NCBI GenBank assembly: GCA_937923325.1
Contig: CAKZUQ010000029.1
Span: forward strand, 20,612-84,611
DNA length: 64,000 nt
Source of the DNA: an uncultured Bacteriovoracaceae bacterium
GTDB lineage: Bacteria; Bdellovibrionota; Bacteriovoracia; Bacteriovoracales; Bacteriovoracaceae
Direction of reading: 5' to 3'
The translations under genes and the position numbers were made by a program. The notes below the pieces were generated by a model, which made no database searches, was not told the origin of the DNA, and worked only from the letters and a program-made list of their open reading frames with translations. Shown here one piece after another: positions 52,427 through 61,413 of this stretch. Each line of letters begins with the position of its first letter. Positions within the stretch are counted from its first letter, which is position 1.

Positions 52427-53524
52427 ATGACAAACTTTTTAGAAAAAACAAAAACATATTTGGCTCCTCCAGGTAATGGTGTATTTACAGTCCATACAGC
52501 AAAAGAAAATAAATCAAATCTTCATCAAAAGCTCTACGGAACTAGTGAAGGAGATCAAGTCGATACTAAGTGGAAGAACTCACTTGTAAATCTACAAGAT
52601 ACAGATTTGCCTATCTTATTGGGCCTATGTTCAGATACCGGTGGGGGAATTCAAAGAGGTGCTAACTGGGGTCCACTTTTTATTAGAGACGAGCTTTTAA
52701 GTACGGCCAACTGTGAAGAATATTTTGACGTTGGAGATATAAAAGTAATTCCACACTTACTTCATGATAAGTATCTAAAACAAGACTTGATAAAAAAGTG
52801 CCAAGAGTCAATCTATAAAGGTGAAAACCTACCTGTAAGTGCATTAAGTATTGCTGAAGATTTTACAACTTCATTACTCGACTTTAAACCTGAAGCAAAG
52901 CTATTAACCTTAGGTGGAGATCACTCAGTTAGTTACCCACTAGTTAAATCATGGATCAATCATAAAAGAAATAGTGGTGTTAAAGTTGCTATCATTCATT
53001 TTGATGCTCATACAGACTTAATGCCTAACAGACTCGGCGTCGATATATGTTTTGCATCTTGGGCCTATCATATGATTGAACTTTTAGAAAAGCCATCAAA
53101 TCTTTTACAATATGGAATTCGCTCAAGTGGACAAGAAAAATCTCACTGGGAAGGAAGTTTAGGTGTTCAACAGTTTTGGAATTATGATTTTAAAGACAAC
53201 GGAATTACTTGTGTTATTGAAAATACAATTAAGTATTTAAAAGATGAAAAAATTGAAGAAGTTTATATAAGCTTTGATATTGACGCTCTTGATGCAATGT
53301 ATGCTAGTTCAACAGGAACACCAGAAAGAGATGGTCTTGAGCCACACCAATGTATTCAACTGATTGAGAAGATTGCTCAGGTCGTTAAGGTCACTGGTGC
53401 TGATATGGTAGAAGTAGCTCCATTTGTTCACAGTAATATGAAAGACAAAATGACTATTGAGCCTGATACAACTTTGAAAAGTGCTGCCTTAATTGTTAAT
53501 AAACTATTTGAGGTTATGAAATAA
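52427..53524 (+). CDS. Ureohydrolase (arginase/formiminoglutamase family)
   Basis: The 365-residue protein has the Mn motifs TLGGDHSVSYPL, IIHFDAHTDLMPN and SFDIDALDAMYASSTGTPERDG. A long N-terminal region (about 85 residues, KTYLAPPGNGVFTVHTAKEN) precedes the core, longer than in the speB product. Arginase and formimidoylglutamase are both possible; no hut or arginine genes are near. It abuts the aat start codon, so translation is probably coupled. It is the second ureohydrolase in the window. Confidence 0.85.
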   Translation: MTNFLEKTKTYLAPPGNGVFTVHTAKENKSNLHQKLYGTSEGDQVDTKWKNSLVNLQDTDLPILLGLCSDTGGGIQRGANWGPLFIRDELLSTANCEEYFDVGDIKVIPHLLHDKYLKQDLIKKCQESIYKGENLPVSALSIAEDFTTSLLDFKPEAKLLTLGGDHSVSYPLVKSWINHKRNSGVKVAIIHFDAHTDLMPNRLGVDICFASWAYHMIELLEKPSNLLQYGIRSSGQEKSHWEGSLGVQQFWNYDFKDNGITCVIENTIKYLKDEKIEEVYISFDIDALDAMYASSTGTPERDGLEPHQCIQLIEKIAQVVKVTGADMVEVAPFVHSNMKDKMTIEPDTTLKSAALIVNKLFEVMK

Positions 53525-54196
53525 ATGCCAGTAATTTTCCCACCAGTAGAATCTGCAAATGAAGATGGACTTCTCGCCGTTGGTGGTAATTTAGATACTG
53601 AAACACTTGTTACAGCATACACAAATGGAATATTTCCATGGCCTGTAGAAGACGGCTACCCAATGACTTGGTTCTCTCCTGATCCAAGAGGTATTATTGA
53701 TTTGTCTGAATTTAAAGTTTCAAAGTCATTGCAAAAGTTTTTAAGAAACACCAATTATACAGTGAAGTTTAATTATGACTTCGAACAAATTATTACCAGA
53801 TGCTCTGTTATTAGTCGTAAGCATGAATCAGGAACTTGGATATATCAAAATATAATAGACGCTTATACTAAGCTCTTTAATAACGGACTGGCCTATTCAG
53901 TCGCTGTTTTTGATAAAGAAGAACTAGTAGGTGGTCTTTATGGTGTTTGCATTGGAGAGCTTATCTCTGGTGAATCAATGTTTCATAAAAAAAGTAATGC
54001 TTCAAAAGTAGCACTTGTTCATTTAATACAGAAATTAAAAACAAGCAGTATTGAATTTATAGATACGCAGATGGTAACACCAATAATTGAAAGTTTTGGT
54101 GGTAAGCAAGTGGATAGAGCTGACTTTATCAAAAAAATTAATCGACTTGATAAAAGTGTAACAAGAGAGTCTATTTTCAACGATTTTATTGTATAA
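53525..54196 (+). CDS. aat: Leucyl/phenylalanyl-tRNA-protein transferase
   Basis: The 223-residue protein has the family motifs IFPPVESANEDGLLAVGGNLD, TNGIFPWPVEDGYPMTWFSPDPRG, HESGTWI, YSVAVFDKEELVGGLYGVCIG and GESMFHKKSNASK. It adds Leu or Phe to proteins with N-terminal Arg or Lys, marking them for ClpAP (N-end rule). The start codon directly follows the ureohydrolase stop. Confidence 0.95.
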   Translation: MPVIFPPVESANEDGLLAVGGNLDTETLVTAYTNGIFPWPVEDGYPMTWFSPDPRGIIDLSEFKVSKSLQKFLRNTNYTVKFNYDFEQIITRCSVISRKHESGTWIYQNIIDAYTKLFNNGLAYSVAVFDKEELVGGLYGVCIGELISGESMFHKKSNASKVALVHLIQKLKTSSIEFIDTQMVTPIIESFGGKQVDRADFIKKINRLDKSVTRESIFNDFIV

Positions 54197-54238
54197 GTAT
54201 TTTTACCTTTGTAACCTTACACAAAAACAGTTGATTTA

Positions 54239-54691
54239 TTAAATTGACTTCAGTCTTTCTTTTTCAAATTGCTTAAGGTCAAGTGGACTCTTTGAATCAA
54301 AATAGCTCTGAGCATACCGGCCTTGATTTGATAATGCATCAACAGGGCAAACATCAATGCACTTATTGCATTGTGTACAACTTGAAAGGTCTAATAGAAA
54401 AGATTTTGGACTATTTCCAACTCTGATGTCATTTACATCTACTGTACCTTCAACACTAATGCAATTTGTGGGACAAATATCACTACATAATTTACAGCTA
54501 GTACAATTAAAGCTTCCTGTGCCCTCATTCAGTTTAAACTTGGGATAGTTCTCGTAAAGTGTTTCCCCACCCCACTTTGATACTTGTTCTTTTATGACAG
54601 GTTGATTTAAGGATAAAAACATTTTACGTACAATAAAAATGACACCTTTAATATAGCCATGTTCTTTATAATACTTCAGATTTACAATCAT
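54239..54691 (-). CDS. NuoI-like 2x[4Fe-4S] ferredoxin subunit
   Basis: The 150-residue protein carries two full 4Fe-4S motifs: C63-xx-C66-xx-C69-xxx-C73-P (CTSCKLCSDICP) and C105-xx-C108-xx-C111-xxx-C115-P (CTQCNKCIDVCP). An N-terminal amphipathic helix (KGVIFIVRKMFLS) fits NuoI/HycF-type membrane-edge attachment. Its ATG overlaps the NuoCD-like stop as TAATG. It is the last gene of the degenerate Complex-I-like module. Its clusters are intact, unlike those of the NuoB partner. Confidence 0.85.
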   Translation of the reverse strand: MIVNLKYYKEHGYIKGVIFIVRKMFLSLNQPVIKEQVSKWGGETLYENYPKFKLNEGTGSFNCTSCKLCSDICPTNCISVEGTVDVNDIRVGNSPKSFLLDLSSCTQCNKCIDVCPVDALSNQGRYAQSYFDSKSPLDLKQFEKERLKSI

Positions 54692-56280
54692 TACTTTTCA
54701 ACCTCTGACATTTTTACACCTAGGGACAACCAAAAAAGTTCTATATCTTCTAATCTTTCACCACTTACCTCTTCAGAAAATAGGCTTATTAATTTCTGAC
54801 CAGGTGATGCTATCTTTAATCTATTTAGTCTATCACCTTCAAAGATAGCATTTATATGAGTAATTCCTCCAGATGATTCCCACTCAGACCAAGATCTCTT
54901 AAAGTCTATTGAAAAGCTCGAATAAATACTAGATTTAAACTTTTTTTGATCAAAGTTTTCCAAGCTTTTATTGTGAGAGTAGAGACTATTAATATCTTCA
55001 CTTACTATTTTTCCAGTAGGAATATTATCTAAAACTTGACCAATAATTTTTAAAGACTGAAATATTTCTTCTACATAAATCAAAAATCTGTCATAAATAT
55101 GTCCATTCACACCTAAAGGAATATCAAAAGAAACTTCATTATAAAAATATAACGGGTCTCGTTTTCTAAGATCGTAATTAACTCCACAGGCCCTTAAAGC
55201 TGGACCTGTGATCCCCCACTCCATAGCTTTTTTACGATCAATAGTTCCACATTGTAATCTTTCAAACCAAAATGAGTTTGTTGTGAAAAATTTATACTCG
55301 GTTAAAAGTTCTTTTTCTAATAGATTTAAAAAATCTGTACATGTTGCTGTCCACCCGACTGGAAGATCTTTTTTTACTCCGCCAATAGTTATTAGCGTTG
55401 AGGGGTTGCTACTTTGTGTCAAGATTTGGATTTGCTCTAAAGTTTTTCTATACCATATTGTTAAGCTGCTAACAAAGTCTTCATAGCCACACTGATAAGA
55501 CATAATAAGCAATGTATAGAGATGATCTTTAACTCTTGTAAGCTCGTTTAAGATCATCCTAATTCCCATTGCTTTATCAGGGATTGTAAGCTCTAAACCT
55601 TGCTCGATAAGATGTGCCCATGCCATAGACCACATAGGAGATGTTCTGGAAGATAGTATTCCGATTGTATCTAAAACAAAGTTAGAATTTTTGCCTTCAA
55701 CACTCTTTTCGTATCCAAAATGATGGTAGCCCATATCAATATCACATTGAGTAATTTTGTCATCATTAAGTTCAAGGTAGATTTTAATATCTTGTTCATT
55801 AAGAGGAAATTTTGGAGTTATAGCAAAATTACTTTTTACCTTTTTAGGTCTTATTTCTTTTGTTGTGAAAGCTTTAAATGATTTCTGAAGAGGGTGACCT
55901 TCAAAAGATTCTGGAAAAAGATAACGAGGAATATTGAAGTCGAACTTTACTCCAAGCATCTCATGCACTTCTCTTTCGAATTGAGCCGCATGTCTCCACA
56001 GTGGTGCAATTGACTTAACTATTATATCTTTTTTAAATGAACAACCTACAATTAAACTAATACCATCTTCTGGGTGTTTAAGAAGGTAGTTTAGTGAATA
56101 ATGAGTTTCATCTTTTTCATAAGCAATAATATCAGAGATCCAAACAAAACCTAAATTCTCTTTACAACATAAAAGAACGGTTTCCAACTCTTCTAGCTTA
56201 GTATTAACAACTCCTCTATTTTTACTCCAAATGATTTCGTGGCCAAACAAGTGACTATTTATTTTGTTAACAAGACTCAT
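54691..56280 (-). CDS. NuoCD-like (hydrogenase-large-subunit-like) protein
   Basis: The 529-residue protein fuses a NuoC/30-kDa domain (about 1-150; FEREVHEMLGVKFDFN and HPLQKSFK) with a NuoD/49-kDa domain (about 170-529; DMGYHHFGYEKSVEG, RTSPMWSMAWAHLIEQGLE, GPALRACGVNYDLRKRDP, NEVSFDIPLGVNGHIYDRF). Paired CxxC motifs that bind NiFe in hydrogenases are absent, as in Complex I. The order, coupling and partners show a Complex-I-like or hydrogenase-related complex. No membrane proton-channel subunit gene is in the window. Confidence 0.85.
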   Translation of the reverse strand: MSLVNKINSHLFGHEIIWSKNRGVVNTKLEELETVLLCCKENLGFVWISDIIAYEKDETHYSLNYLLKHPEDGISLIVGCSFKKDIIVKSIAPLWRHAAQFEREVHEMLGVKFDFNIPRYLFPESFEGHPLQKSFKAFTTKEIRPKKVKSNFAITPKFPLNEQDIKIYLELNDDKITQCDIDMGYHHFGYEKSVEGKNSNFVLDTIGILSSRTSPMWSMAWAHLIEQGLELTIPDKAMGIRMILNELTRVKDHLYTLLIMSYQCGYEDFVSSLTIWYRKTLEQIQILTQSSNPSTLITIGGVKKDLPVGWTATCTDFLNLLEKELLTEYKFFTTNSFWFERLQCGTIDRKKAMEWGITGPALRACGVNYDLRKRDPLYFYNEVSFDIPLGVNGHIYDRFLIYVEEIFQSLKIIGQVLDNIPTGKIVSEDINSLYSHNKSLENFDQKKFKSSIYSSFSIDFKRSWSEWESSGGITHINAIFEGDRLNRLKIASPGQKLISLFSEEVSGERLEDIELFWLSLGVKMSEVEK

Positions 56281-56737
56281 TTCTTAAGTCCTTTAGTTTT
56301 TTTAAACCATTTAAAATATCTAGTTTTGAAGGAGGATTTCCATAAATATGTAAATCCACAGGTATATGATCTTCAATTTTACCAGGAGAATTATAAGTTT
56401 CAAAGCCCATTATATTCTTTGCCATTGGCCCAATAGTTACAACATACTTGTCACCAGAGAGCTTAGAGTAAGCCTCTTTGATAATCTCAATTTTTTTATA
56501 ATTAACACTTCCACTAATAAATAAAATGTCAGGTGCGAGACTAGAACTTTCTTTTGTAGAAACAATACACTCTTGCCCTTCAACATCACTATTAAGAAAA
56601 CAAATGAGTTCATCAACACAAGAGGTTCCAGTTATAAATGTAGGGATAAAAAAATCAGAACTCGCCCAATTTTCTAGTTTATTAATTAATTTACGAATAA
56701 CTCCTACTTGAGCTACGTTATCCTTAGATGTATTCAT
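56267..56737 (-). CDS. NuoB-like subunit lacking most N2-cluster cysteines
   Basis: The 156-residue protein follows the NuoB fold: FITGTSCVDEL (residues 35-44), then PDILFISGSVNYKKIEIIKEAY, KYVVTIGPMAKNIMGFETYNS and VDLHIYGNPPSKLDIL. In NuoB these carry the N2 ligands CC, C in SMGSCA and C in PGCPP. Here they read SC (only Cys40 remains), GPMA and GNPP. Three of four ligands are lost, so cluster N2 cannot form in the normal way, yet the fold-defining residues are kept. It overlaps the NuoCD-like gene by 14 bp and is coupled to the lipoprotein gene by TAATG. Confidence 0.82.
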   Translation of the reverse strand: MNTSKDNVAQVGVIRKLINKLENWASSDFFIPTFITGTSCVDELICFLNSDVEGQECIVSTKESSSLAPDILFISGSVNYKKIEIIKEAYSKLSGDKYVVTIGPMAKNIMGFETYNSPGKIEDHIPVDLHIYGNPPSKLDILNGLKKLKDLRNESC

Positions 56738-58260
56738 TAGTAAATTATATCTCCCATGTCAGTTGTAGCTTTATGCCCACTTCCTCTTTGCTTCCACTTA
56801 ATATCTGATGGAAAAATATCTTTTCTTAGATCGTAATTACTTTCAGACTGGCTAGAACATGAATTTGTTTTCCCATCAATCTTAACCCATGAGTAGACTT
56901 TATGATGAGTCCCTGTTGAACCTCTATCGTAATCAACATATCGATATGACATTCTTCTTTTAGACCTAAGAGTATCTAGCATTTTGACTGCAAAATCCAT
57001 CGATTTATTAATATCCATACCAGAACAAGAAGAAAATTGATCTTCTAAAGAGATAGCTAACTTTCCATCACTCAATGTAGGGTTAACTATCCAGGAGTTT
57101 CCCTTACAATTATAGACAAAGCCTAGGTCGTGTAATTTATGAAATGCTGTTAAATAAGCAAATAACCAATGCCTGTCAGGATTACTATTAATATTTGTTG
57201 GATAAATATATTTAGAACAAGTTTTGTACTGGTCTCCAAATTTTTTAAAATTCTTAATAAATCTTCTATAAAATGGCTTCTCCAATCTTTTTCTAGTTTT
57301 ACTTTGTCTAATCTCAATCGCCTTGGCCCTAATTTCTTCTTTTGTTTTTGCTTCTTTTTCAGTTGCTGAAACATAACTCAAATCCTTCCAAAGATAATCA
57401 TACAACTTATAGCAAGACAGTCTCATTGACTGTAATTTTTTTAAATTAAAAACAGTAGAACTTTTCTCTAAAAAAGATATTGCTTGGCCAGACGAGACCT
57501 CTGCCCCCATTCTATAAGCAGGAAAGTATTTTTCAGCAATTTTATTTTTTCCGAATCCATTTTGAATAAATGCTTTTACATGATCCCAATCATGAATATT
57601 TTTTAAATCTGTAATAGATTCAACTTTATCATAATTTTTATTTCCATTTTGTACTGCGACTAACACCAACCTAGATCTCCACTGATCCGAAGTTAAACAA
57701 CCGCCTCGAGGACAAATTTGTTCAATAAAACCACCTACAACTCGTACATCGAAGAAGTGAGTTAAAAAATATTTTTTAAAATAGTTCTTGCCACCAAATA
57801 CAATAACCTTTTGAGGTAAATTTAGCTGATCTAGCACTCTAGGTATTACTCCAGTACTAAAAGGTGGCCTAAAGATTGTGCCGTCATACTTTTTATATTC
57901 ATCTTCTTGCGAACAGAATTTTTTATCTTGGAACAATTGTCCACTAGCAACGTCCAGTTGATTACTATAAAGAGAACCTTCCGGAGTTGTTATAATAACA
58001 TTCATTGTTTTATTTTTAAGATCATTAAACGGTGCGACATCAAAGAAACGATTTGGAATTGTCTCGTTCTTCGAGTTTACTAGTTTGAATCTATTAACAG
58101 TTTCAAACCACCTTGGCTTTATTTTAGATACGAATGCATCTGCATAATCTTTTGAACCAAAGATCAGTTCTTTGTTTGAAGCATTTTTCTTTGAAGAGCA
58201 AGCTATAAACAAAAAAAGGCCGAATAAAATAAATATTTTTTTTATTAATTTATGTCTCAT
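56737..58260 (-). CDS. Lipoprotein of unknown function ahead of the Nuo-like genes
   Basis: The 507-residue protein has a lipobox (LFGLFLFIACSS, Cys21). The mature part shows no recognised domain; it contains an internal alpha/beta-like block (PQKVIVFGGKNYFKKYFLTHFFDVRVVGG), several cysteines (ICPRGGC, CKGNSW, SSCSGM) and a Lys/Arg-rich helical segment (EIRAKAIEIRQSKTRKR). Its TAA overlaps the NuoB-like ATG (TAATG), so it is translated together with the redox module. A lipoprotein fixed to that operon could be a periplasmic partner; function unknown. Confidence 0.8.
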   Translation of the reverse strand: MRHKLIKKIFILFGLFLFIACSSKKNASNKELIFGSKDYADAFVSKIKPRWFETVNRFKLVNSKNETIPNRFFDVAPFNDLKNKTMNVIITTPEGSLYSNQLDVASGQLFQDKKFCSQEDEYKKYDGTIFRPPFSTGVIPRVLDQLNLPQKVIVFGGKNYFKKYFLTHFFDVRVVGGFIEQICPRGGCLTSDQWRSRLVLVAVQNGNKNYDKVESITDLKNIHDWDHVKAFIQNGFGKNKIAEKYFPAYRMGAEVSSGQAISFLEKSSTVFNLKKLQSMRLSCYKLYDYLWKDLSYVSATEKEAKTKEEIRAKAIEIRQSKTRKRLEKPFYRRFIKNFKKFGDQYKTCSKYIYPTNINSNPDRHWLFAYLTAFHKLHDLGFVYNCKGNSWIVNPTLSDGKLAISLEDQFSSCSGMDINKSMDFAVKMLDTLRSKRRMSYRYVDYDRGSTGTHHKVYSWVKIDGKTNSCSSQSESNYDLRKDIFPSDIKWKQRGSGHKATTDMGDIIY

Positions 58261-58265
58261 TTTTA

Positions 58266-58294
58266 TTGACTAATCCTTTATAATAATTCAATAT
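58266..58294 (+). promoter_or_regulatory. tRNA-Leu promoter
   Basis: TTGACT (58266-58271), exact 17-bp spacer, CAATAT (58289-58294), 18 bp before the tRNA. The -35 box is near perfect. Confidence 0.6.
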
Positions 58295-58312
58295 ACCAAA
58301 ACTAACTTCAGT

Positions 58313-58399
58313 GCTTGAGTGGTGGAATCGGTAGACACAAGGGATTTAAAATCCCTCGGCCTTATGGCTGTGCGAGTTCAAGTCTCGCCTCGAGCACCA
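58313..58399 (+). tRNA. tRNA-Leu (anticodon UAA)
   Basis: An 87-nt class II tRNA. The acceptor stem pairs GCTTGAG (58313-58319) with CTCGAGC before discriminator A and encoded CCA (58397-58399). The anticodon stem AGGGA/TCCCT encloses loop TTTAAAA, giving anticodon TAA for UUA codons, the commonest leucine codon expected in this AT-rich genome. A long variable arm and GTTCAAGTC T-loop are present. Confidence 0.97.
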
Positions 58400-58583
58400 A
58401 TTTTTAGTTAGATTCCACTCAAAATTTCTTAACTATTTTCTCTAAATTTTTCTTCTTTCGCAACGTAAAAACCTAAAAAAATCAATTGTTTTGCTTTACG
58501 CATCATAGTCGTACTGCATAGAATATACCCAAATCAAGTAAAAACATTTAAAACTAATACCTAATTAAAAAGAACAGGTTCAT

Positions 58584-59354
58584 ATGGAAAAAATAACAGC
58601 AATCATTCCCAGTTTTAACGAAGAACATAATATAAAAGGCGCAATAGAATCATGTCTATTTGCCGACGAGATTATTGTCGTTGACTCTTTTAGTACAGAT
58701 AAGACAGTAGAAATTGTTAAGCAATTCCCACAGGTCAAACTTCTTGAGCATGAATACGAGCACTCAGCAGCTCAAAAAAACTGGACTATACCTCAAGCAC
58801 AACATGACTGGATATTTTTACTTGATTCGGACGAAAGAACGAATGAAAAACTAATTGCAGAGATGAAAAAAACGATAGAAAACCCTGTGCATGTTGCCTA
58901 CTGGATTGGAAGAGATAATTATTTCATGGACCAAAAACTCAATCATATTTGGGGTGGTGATGCAGTTATACGATTATTTAGAAAAAGTAAGTGTAAGTAT
59001 CAAAACAAACACGTGCATGCCGAAATTGAAACCGAAGGAACTGTAGGTAGACTGAATGGCAGATTAAAACATGACACGTACTCAGGAAAAGGTCTTAGTG
59101 CACACCTTAAAAAAGGTGAACGTTATACAACTTGGGCGGCACTAGATAGAGTAAATAAGATTTCCAAAATTACAAGTTATCATTTAATTATCAAGCCACT
59201 GTTTGCCTTTGTAAAAAGATATATTTTACAAAGAGGAATTCTAGATGGAAAAGCAGGACTAGTTATTTCTTCTATGGGTGCATGGAATGTGTTCATAAGA
59301 AACGTTAAAATCTGGAGAATGCACAACGGTGAGAAGTTTGACACCGACTTGTAA
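58584..59354 (+). CDS. Family 2 glycosyltransferase (WaaE/KdtX-like)
   Basis: The 256-residue protein begins with the GT2 pattern ITAIIPSFNEEHNIKGAIESC, has VVDSFSTDKT, the metal-binding LLDSDERTNEKL and a C-terminal part with LQRGILDGKAGLVIS. Length and the HEYEHSAAQKNW block resemble WaaE/KdtX, which add a sugar to the LPS inner core. First gene of a three-glycosyltransferase operon; the next start lies inside its last 26 bp. Confidence 0.9.
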   Translation: MEKITAIIPSFNEEHNIKGAIESCLFADEIIVVDSFSTDKTVEIVKQFPQVKLLEHEYEHSAAQKNWTIPQAQHDWIFLLDSDERTNEKLIAEMKKTIENPVHVAYWIGRDNYFMDQKLNHIWGGDAVIRLFRKSKCKYQNKHVHAEIETEGTVGRLNGRLKHDTYSGKGLSAHLKKGERYTTWAALDRVNKISKITSYHLIIKPLFAFVKRYILQRGILDGKAGLVISSMGAWNVFIRNVKIWRMHNGEKFDTDL

Positions 59355-60408
59355 AAATATTTGCCTATTCAATACTAATAAAGCTTGGGGCGGTGGAGAA
59401 AAATGGCATTACAACACTGCTAAATATCTTCGCTCGCAAGGTTATAACGTGTATATTATCACACATACATCTAGCAAACTTGGCGATAAATTAAAGAAAT
59501 CAAATTTTGAGATAACAACTATCCCAGTAGGAAAACTCAGTTTTCTAAACCCATTAAAGAAACGTAAACTAAGAAGTCTCTTTACCTCGTGGCAACTCGA
59601 TTCAATCATTCTAAATCTTCCACAAGATGCCAAGCTCGCAGGAAGTGTAGGTCATAGTTTAAATATAAAAAAAATTATTTATAGAAGAGGAATGAATCAT
59701 CCAATCAAGGCCTCGAAAATAAATAAGTTGGTTTATACTGAATATATAACGGACTTTATAGCAAATTCTAGAGAAGTAAAAAAATCAATTCACCAAAATA
59801 TCAAAGAGTTAAAGTCTAAAATATCGATCATTTTTAACGGTGTAAATCTTCACGAAATTCCACGGGCTAAAGTAGAACAAGAAAAAATTGTTATAGGTAA
59901 CTTAGGAAGACTTGTTGAGCAAAAAGGACAGAAATACTTAATTGATATTGCAAAAGAATTAAAGCAAACAGATCTAAACTTTGAAATTCTAATTGCAGGA
60001 ACAGGGCCACTTAAAACTCAACTTATCGAATTAATAGAGGCTCAAGAATTAACTAAGGAAATTAAATTAATTGGCCATACTAATACAGAGGATTTTTTTA
60101 ATAGAGTTGATATATTTGTCTTTACGTCTCTTTTTGAAGGACTATCTAACGCTCTTTTAGAAGCGCAGTTATATCAAAAACCTACAATTGCATTTAACAC
60201 TGCTTCTAATTATGAAGTTATTACTCATGGGTATAATGGAATACTGATATCGCCATTTAATACCAATTTAATGGCCAAAGCTTTATATACACTATCCAAG
60301 TCTAATAAAATGAAAGATACGTTTAAAGAGAATGGCTTGGATTTACTTCATGCAAAATTTAATCAAAAAAGAATGAACATAAAACTAGAAGAGTTACTAC
60401 AAAGATGA
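59329..60408 (+). CDS. Family 4 glycosyltransferase
   Basis: The 359-residue protein (GTG start 59329) has the GT-B fold: an N-terminal acceptor domain (CLFNTNKAWGGGEKWHYNTAKYL) and a C-terminal donor domain with VIGNLGRLVEQKGQKYLIDI and the EX7E motif in FEGLSNALLEAQLYQKP. GT4 enzymes use NDP-sugars for LPS or capsule. Overlaps both neighbours (26 bp and 4 bp), so the operon is tightly coupled. The N-terminal AWGGGEKW motif is typical for this clade. Confidence 0.9.
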   Translation: MRSLTPTCKNICLFNTNKAWGGGEKWHYNTAKYLRSQGYNVYIITHTSSKLGDKLKKSNFEITTIPVGKLSFLNPLKKRKLRSLFTSWQLDSIILNLPQDAKLAGSVGHSLNIKKIIYRRGMNHPIKASKINKLVYTEYITDFIANSREVKKSIHQNIKELKSKISIIFNGVNLHEIPRAKVEQEKIVIGNLGRLVEQKGQKYLIDIAKELKQTDLNFEILIAGTGPLKTQLIELIEAQELTKEIKLIGHTNTEDFFNRVDIFVFTSLFEGLSNALLEAQLYQKPTIAFNTASNYEVITHGYNGILISPFNTNLMAKALYTLSKSNKMKDTFKENGLDLLHAKFNQKRMNIKLEELLQR

Positions 60409-61412
60409 AAATACTAATTATACAAACCGCATTCATTGGAGATGTTGTACTTGCGACATCTATGTTAAAGTTCATAAAAGAAAATATTGCTCATTCAAAA
60501 ATAGATTTTTTATTGCGTAAAGGAAATGAGTCACTTTTAAAAAGTCATCCTGCTATTAACAAAACGATAATATGGGATAAGAAAAAGGGTAAATACAAAA
60601 ACCTTATTAAGTTGGCCCTACAAGCAAGGCAAGAAGAATATGATGTTGTCTTAAATATACAACGATTCACAAGTTCTGGTATATTCATGGCCCTTTGTGG
60701 AGCAAAAGTAAAAATTGGCTTTAAACAGAATCCTCTAAGCTTTTTATTTCACCATCGAATTAATCATTTGATTCCCCATATAGATGGAGATAGCTTTTAC
60801 CACGAAGTTCAAAGAAACCTACTTTTGCTCTCACCTATTATCACCGATTTAAAAATGCCAAAAGCAAAAGAGCTTAAGCCAAGCCTAGCAATACTGAAAA
60901 GTAATACGGATAAAATTAAAGATCTTGACCAGGGTAATTATATTGTTTTAGCCCCTTCAAGTGTTTGGTTTACAAAACAGTGGGCAAAAGAGAAATGGAT
61001 AGAGCTAGCAAAAGTGATTTCAAAGGATTACAAACTATACTTTATCGGTGGACCTGATGATAAAGAATTTATTGAAAGTATAATACAAGATTCAAATAAC
61101 TGCATAAACCTTTGTGGAAAACTAAACCTTGTTGACTCAGCAGCACTTATGAAAAATGCGAAAAGAGTCTTTGTTAATGATTCGGCGCCACTACATCTTG
61201 CAAGCTCTGTTAATGCCAAAACCACTGCTATTTTCTGTTCGACAGTTCCAGACTTTGGCTATTATCCACTATCTGATGATTCTAAAGTTATTCAACTAGA
61301 AAAACGTTTGGATTGTATGCCTTGTGGACTTCATGGAAAAAAATCTTGTCCTCTTAAGCATTTTAAATGTGCATTAGATATTGATATTCAAAAAGTAATA
61401 GAAACGATTTAA
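60405..61412 (+). CDS. Family 9 glycosyltransferase (LPS heptosyltransferase)
   Basis: The 335-residue protein has MKILIIQTAFIGDVVLATSML at the start and the GT9 signatures IVLAPSSVWFTKQWAKEKW, YFIGGPDDKEF, LCGKLNLVDSAALMKNAK and FVNDSAPLHLASS. It uses ADP-heptose, which the hldD product at 42479 helps make, to build the LPS inner core. A late Cys cluster (LDCMPCGLHGKKSCPLKHFKC) is common in RfaF-type enzymes. ATGA overlap with the GT4 gene. Confidence 0.92.
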   Translation: MKILIIQTAFIGDVVLATSMLKFIKENIAHSKIDFLLRKGNESLLKSHPAINKTIIWDKKKGKYKNLIKLALQARQEEYDVVLNIQRFTSSGIFMALCGAKVKIGFKQNPLSFLFHHRINHLIPHIDGDSFYHEVQRNLLLLSPIITDLKMPKAKELKPSLAILKSNTDKIKDLDQGNYIVLAPSSVWFTKQWAKEKWIELAKVISKDYKLYFIGGPDDKEFIESIIQDSNNCINLCGKLNLVDSAALMKNAKRVFVNDSAPLHLASSVNAKTTAIFCSTVPDFGYYPLSDDSKVIQLEKRLDCMPCGLHGKKSCPLKHFKCALDIDIQKVIETI

Positions 61413-61413
61413 A

